A stretch of DNA of 18,847 nucleotides from CAYZEZ01 sp964477295 (lineage in GTDB: Bacteria; Bacteroidota; Bacteroidia; Bacteroidales; SM23-62), in contig CAYZEZ010000065.1 of the NCBI GenBank assembly GCA_964477295.1, forward strand, positions 1-18,847. Direction: 5' to 3'. This document shows positions 16,013 through 18,847 of this stretch, piece after piece. The notes under the pieces are model-generated. The model was not told the DNA's origin. It saw only the letters and a list, made by a program, of their open reading frames with translations, and made no database searches. Every line of letters begins with the position of its first letter. Within the stretch, counting starts at the first letter, position 1. A program made the position numbers and the translations under genes.

Positions 16013-16408
16013 TCAATCATCGTCCAAATACACAGCAAGAGATTCAACAAGCTTTTGTGGCAGGATAGGTTTGACGATAAATTCTGTAAAACCTGCTTCT
16101 TTTCCTTTTCTTAAGTAATCATTCATACCAAATACAGTCTGGGCAACTATTGGGATCTTTTTATCAATTCCCCGTATATAAGCAGCAGTTTCCATCCCGT
16201 CCATAATCGGCATTTTAATATCAAGCAGGATCAGATCAAAATTCCCGGAAGATTCATAGGCATTGATTGCTTCCTTGCCATTTTTTACCCTGACAAGTCT
16301 TGCTCTGGTTGGCAATAATATTTCATAGAGAAGCTGAGAATTTGATTCTTCATCTTCTGCTATGAGAATTGATTTGTTACTCCAGTCTTTATTAATTATT
16401 TTTTCCAT
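16013..16408 (-). CDS. Stand-alone receiver (CheY-like) response regulator
   Basis: A 131-residue protein that is only a receiver domain. Acidic residues Glu18-Asp19 lie in IAEDEESN, the phospho-acceptor is Asp63 in LLDIKMPIMDG, and Thr91 and Lys113 (FIVKPI) complete the active site; all switch residues are present. There is no DNA-binding or enzymatic output domain, so it must act by protein contact or as a phosphate relay or sink. It begins 27 bases after the sensor-kinase stop on the same strand and is very probably co-transcribed and its partner. The sequence is closest in style to the receiver modules fused to hybrid kinases (PTRARLVRVKNGKEAI), which suggests it was once, or in relatives is, the C-terminal part of the neighbouring kinase. 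Confidence 0.9.
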   Translation of the reverse strand: MEKIINKDWSNKSILIAEDEESNSQLLYEILLPTRARLVRVKNGKEAINAYESSGNFDLILLDIKMPIMDGMETAAYIRGIDKKIPIVAQTVFGMNDYLRKGKEAGFTEFIVKPILPQKLVESLAVYLDDD

Positions 16409-16435
16409 TGCATTTTGTTTTTAGGCTAACGAGCA

Positions 16436-18847
16436 TCAGATTCCATAAATCGGTAGATTAAAATAAAAAGTAGATCCCTTTCCCGGTTCGGACTCAACAT
16501 GGATCTTACCTCCAAGAAGGACAACCAACCTTGAAGAAACGGATAAACCAAGGCCAGTTCCGCTGTATAGTTTATCTGTATCTTTCTCTCCGACTTTTCC
16601 AAATAACTTGAATATATAATCTTTTTGTTCCTCCTTTAATCCAACCCCGCTATCAGTGACAAAAAACCGGATATCCTGTTTATCCAACTGATATCCAAAA
16701 TGAATTTGTCCTTGTTCTGTATATTTGATCGCATTATCAATTAGTCTCTCAAATATCTGTCTAAGCCTCAGTGCGTCCGTTTTTATACTGAATGATGAAT
16801 CTTCAATACCGGGAGTAAACCTGAATTCAATGTCCTTTGCTTTACCCGCCTGATCCAGCAAAGGTTCAAATTCCAATTTAATTTTTTCCAGCAATTTATT
16901 TACATGGCAAACCTGGATATCCAGCTCGATTTGTCCTGTTTCCAGGTTGGAAAGCTCAATAATATTGTCTACGAGTTCAAGAAGCCGGTTGGAGTTAGTC
17001 AGGATCAGGTTTACAAATTTTTGCCGCTTATCGTCTGTTATAGCTGGAGTGTTAATTAATTGACTGAATCCAATGATTGCATTCATCGGAGTTCTGATCT
17101 CATGCGAGATATTTGAAAGGAAAGCTGATTTGAGCTTATCTGATTGTTCAGCATGATTTCTGGCCTCTATCAGTTCCTTTTCAACCTTTTTCCTTTCTTT
17201 GATAATTTCTTCTTTTACAATTACCTCTTTTGTCTTATCGTCAAGATTCTGAATCAGTTTTTTCTGAATTCTTTTCAGATCTCTTTCGCGGAACCTGATT
17301 ATAAAATAGACTGAGATAACCAGGAACAGTATCATGGTTGCATAGAACCAGGACTTGAGATAGAACGGCGTTCTGATATGGATGTACAGATTCTTTGAAG
17401 CTTCCGGCATTTCATTATTGCTTATAACTGCTTTTACCTGGAAAGTATAATCCCCATGTCCGATCCGGCCATATGATACTTTCCTGTTATAGTTAAAATC
17501 AGACCAATCCTGGTCAAATCCTTCCAGGTAGTAACGATATTTTACTATATCCGGATTATTATAGCTAATGCCGATGAATTCGATTTCTATTTTGTAATGA
17601 CCCGGTTTTAAACTTATCCTGGTAGCTGGATCAAATGGTTCATTGTTGATCCAAAGCCCGGTAATGTTTAAAAAGGGAGGAGGACTCTCAATATCTGAGG
17701 CTGATAGATCATACTTAATAAGACCTTCTGATGTTCCAAACCAGGCTTGATCTTGTGGATCTATGCCGACAGCATTGTAGTGAAATTCGGTTGATCCGCT
17801 GATTCCGGCATTGCCTGCCAGGTATGTAACCTGATCAGCCACGATATTTATTTCTGTAAGACCGCCTCTGTGGGCCACAAGGAATGTTTTGCCATGGTTG
17901 ATCAGGGCATAGCAATAGTTCGAAAGAATCCCCGACTCGATCAGATAGTGTCGTGTTAATGTGTGTTCGATTTTGTAGATCCCGTTTCCATAGGTACCCG
18001 TCCAGATATTACCTGATGCATCTTCCGATATGCAGGTGATGGGAAGCGGAAAAATAAGATTGGAAATGCTGTAATCAACCAAGTCTCCCTGCTTATCAAT
18101 ATACTGCAGGCTCTTACAGTTGGTACCAATAAGAACAAGACCACGTGAATCGATTAATAAATGCTGAATATTATTGTGGGATAGTCCATCCTGGGTGGTA
18201 TACCATTTCTTTATTCCCGCCCCGGGATCGATCATGCACAATCCGTTTTTTGTGGCCACCCAGATTTTATCTTCACACCCTGCGATATAGTTCACAGCAT
18301 TTGCAAGGTCATCCCTGGATAGGAATTCTTTTCTGGCACGGCCAGTGAAAATGTTAAAGAGGTACAATCCGTCAGATTCGGTTCCCATCCATAATCTTCC
18401 GGGTGGCTGATAGCAGAGGGCAGTTATTTTGTCCTTCGGAATCCCGGAAGACGAACTATAGATTTCCTGGATTGTTCCATCTTCATCTGAAACTTTAATC
18501 AACTGTCCATCGGAGGCTGCCCAGACATAGTTCCCATCTATGGCAATGGAATAAAAGGAATTATTATCTAACTCATTGTAGGAATAAAATGAAAGTTTGC
18601 TCCTTATCTGGCGGACCAGACCCAGACCGTAAAGACCGAACCACATGTTCCCTTCAGCATCTTCAAAGACAGATCTTACATCGTTAGAGGGCAGCCCATT
18701 GTTTGTATTTATCTGCAGGTATCTGCTGAATGCCGGATCTTCATCAGAACGATCAATTCTGAAAACCCCCTTTCCTAGGGTACCAAGCCAGAGATTTCCC
18801 TGCGAATCGAATGATGCAGCCTTGATATTGACTGGACGAATGGATTC
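16436..18847 (-). CDS. Propeller-type sensor histidine kinase (N-terminus outside window)
   Basis: The frame is open to the right edge, so the visible 803 residues lack the start; the ATG at 18646 lies mid-repeat (GNMWFGL) and is not the start. Residues about 1-390 are two-component-regulator propeller repeats (pattern D..GN.W.GT.G.G...), for example DASGNIWTGTYGNGIYKI. A Y_Y_Y domain follows (about 395-490, with YRYYLEGFDQDW), one membrane span (about 500-518), a coiled coil, HisKA with acceptor His582 in SHEIRTPMNAIIGFS, and HATPase with DNAIKYT, DSGVGL and GTGLGL motifs, ending at residue 803. In Bacteroidota such periplasmic propellers usually sense glycan fragments and continue into receiver and AraC domains; here the protein stops after the ATPase and a separate receiver gene follows. 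Confidence 0.93.
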   Translation of the reverse strand, partial: ESIRPVNIKAASFDSQGNLWLGTLGKGVFRIDRSDEDPAFSRYLQINTNNGLPSNDVRSVFEDAEGNMWFGLYGLGLVRQIRSKLSFYSYNELDNNSFYSIAIDGNYVWAASDGQLIKVSDEDGTIQEIYSSSSGIPKDKITALCYQPPGRLWMGTESDGLYLFNIFTGRARKEFLSRDDLANAVNYIAGCEDKIWVATKNGLCMIDPGAGIKKWYTTQDGLSHNNIQHLLIDSRGLVLIGTNCKSLQYIDKQGDLVDYSISNLIFPLPITCISEDASGNIWTGTYGNGIYKIEHTLTRHYLIESGILSNYCYALINHGKTFLVAHRGGLTEINIVADQVTYLAGNAGISGSTEFHYNAVGIDPQDQAWFGTSEGLIKYDLSASDIESPPPFLNITGLWINNEPFDPATRISLKPGHYKIEIEFIGISYNNPDIVKYRYYLEGFDQDWSDFNYNRKVSYGRIGHGDYTFQVKAVISNNEMPEASKNLYIHIRTPFYLKSWFYATMILFLVISVYFIIRFRERDLKRIQKKLIQNLDDKTKEVIVKEEIIKERKKVEKELIEARNHAEQSDKLKSAFLSNISHEIRTPMNAIIGFSQLINTPAITDDKRQKFVNLILTNSNRLLELVDNIIELSNLETGQIELDIQVCHVNKLLEKIKLEFEPLLDQAGKAKDIEFRFTPGIEDSSFSIKTDALRLRQIFERLIDNAIKYTEQGQIHFGYQLDKQDIRFFVTDSGVGLKEEQKDYIFKLFGKVGEKDTDKLYSGTGLGLSVSSRLVVLLGGKIHVESEPGKGSTFYFNLPIYGI

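Noticed and set aside
1..18847. CRISPR array, transposase, prophage, toxin-antitoxin or defence island
   Set aside because: No regularly spaced repeats, DDE or recombinase motifs, phage genes or defence-type domains were seen on either strand.

Overview
The window looks like a chromosomal segment of a member of the Bacteroidota, probably an environmental Bacteroidales-like organism. This is inferred from several features: exported proteins with lipoprotein signal peptides, mostly weak or absent Shine-Dalgarno sites, at least one clean TTG-N19-TAnnTTTG promoter, a periplasmic-propeller sensor kinase of the type typical of this phylum, a LytS/LytTR pair and a long FtsX-type permease. The base composition is moderate and even, and I see no transposase, phage gene, tRNA, rRNA or CRISPR array.

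Left part (1-7677). The window opens with the end of an amidohydrolase of the sugar-lactonase type, followed without a gap by an aldo/keto reductase; together they suggest oxidative L-fucose (or related aldose) breakdown. Facing them on the minus strand is a run of three envelope genes: a GH20 beta-N-acetylhexosaminidase lipoprotein, a BamA-type outer-membrane barrel without POTRA domains, and an amidase-signature lipoprotein. Next come a CHAD-domain protein (plus) and an exported metallo-beta-lactamase-fold hydrolase (minus). Both convergent pairs here (reductase/amidase and CHAD/hydrolase) overlap at their stop codons.

Middle (7678-14123). A 590-base non-coding stretch holds a palindromic repeat. 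Just before the next operon it also holds a 14-base direct repeat with a 21-base period that fits the layout of LytTR binding sites, followed by a candidate promoter. The operon encodes two paralogous small lipoproteins of unknown function, a LytS-type histidine kinase and a LytTR response regulator. This lipoprotein-pair plus LytSR module, with its apparent self-regulatory site, is the most interesting object in the window. Between the regulator and a large FtsX/MacB-type permease lies a decayed minus-strand remnant of a hybrid sensor kinase (GAF-like start joined to the end of a receiver domain).

Right part (14124-18847), all on the minus strand. A sensor kinase with a periplasmic beta-propeller, Y_Y_Y domain and HisKA/HATPase core runs off the right edge. 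It is followed by a stand-alone receiver protein and then by a MATE exporter with its own strong-looking promoter. The kinase resembles the Bacteroidota hybrid two-component sensors but lacks their fused receiver and AraC output domains.

Functions were assigned by reading motifs only; no database search was possible.
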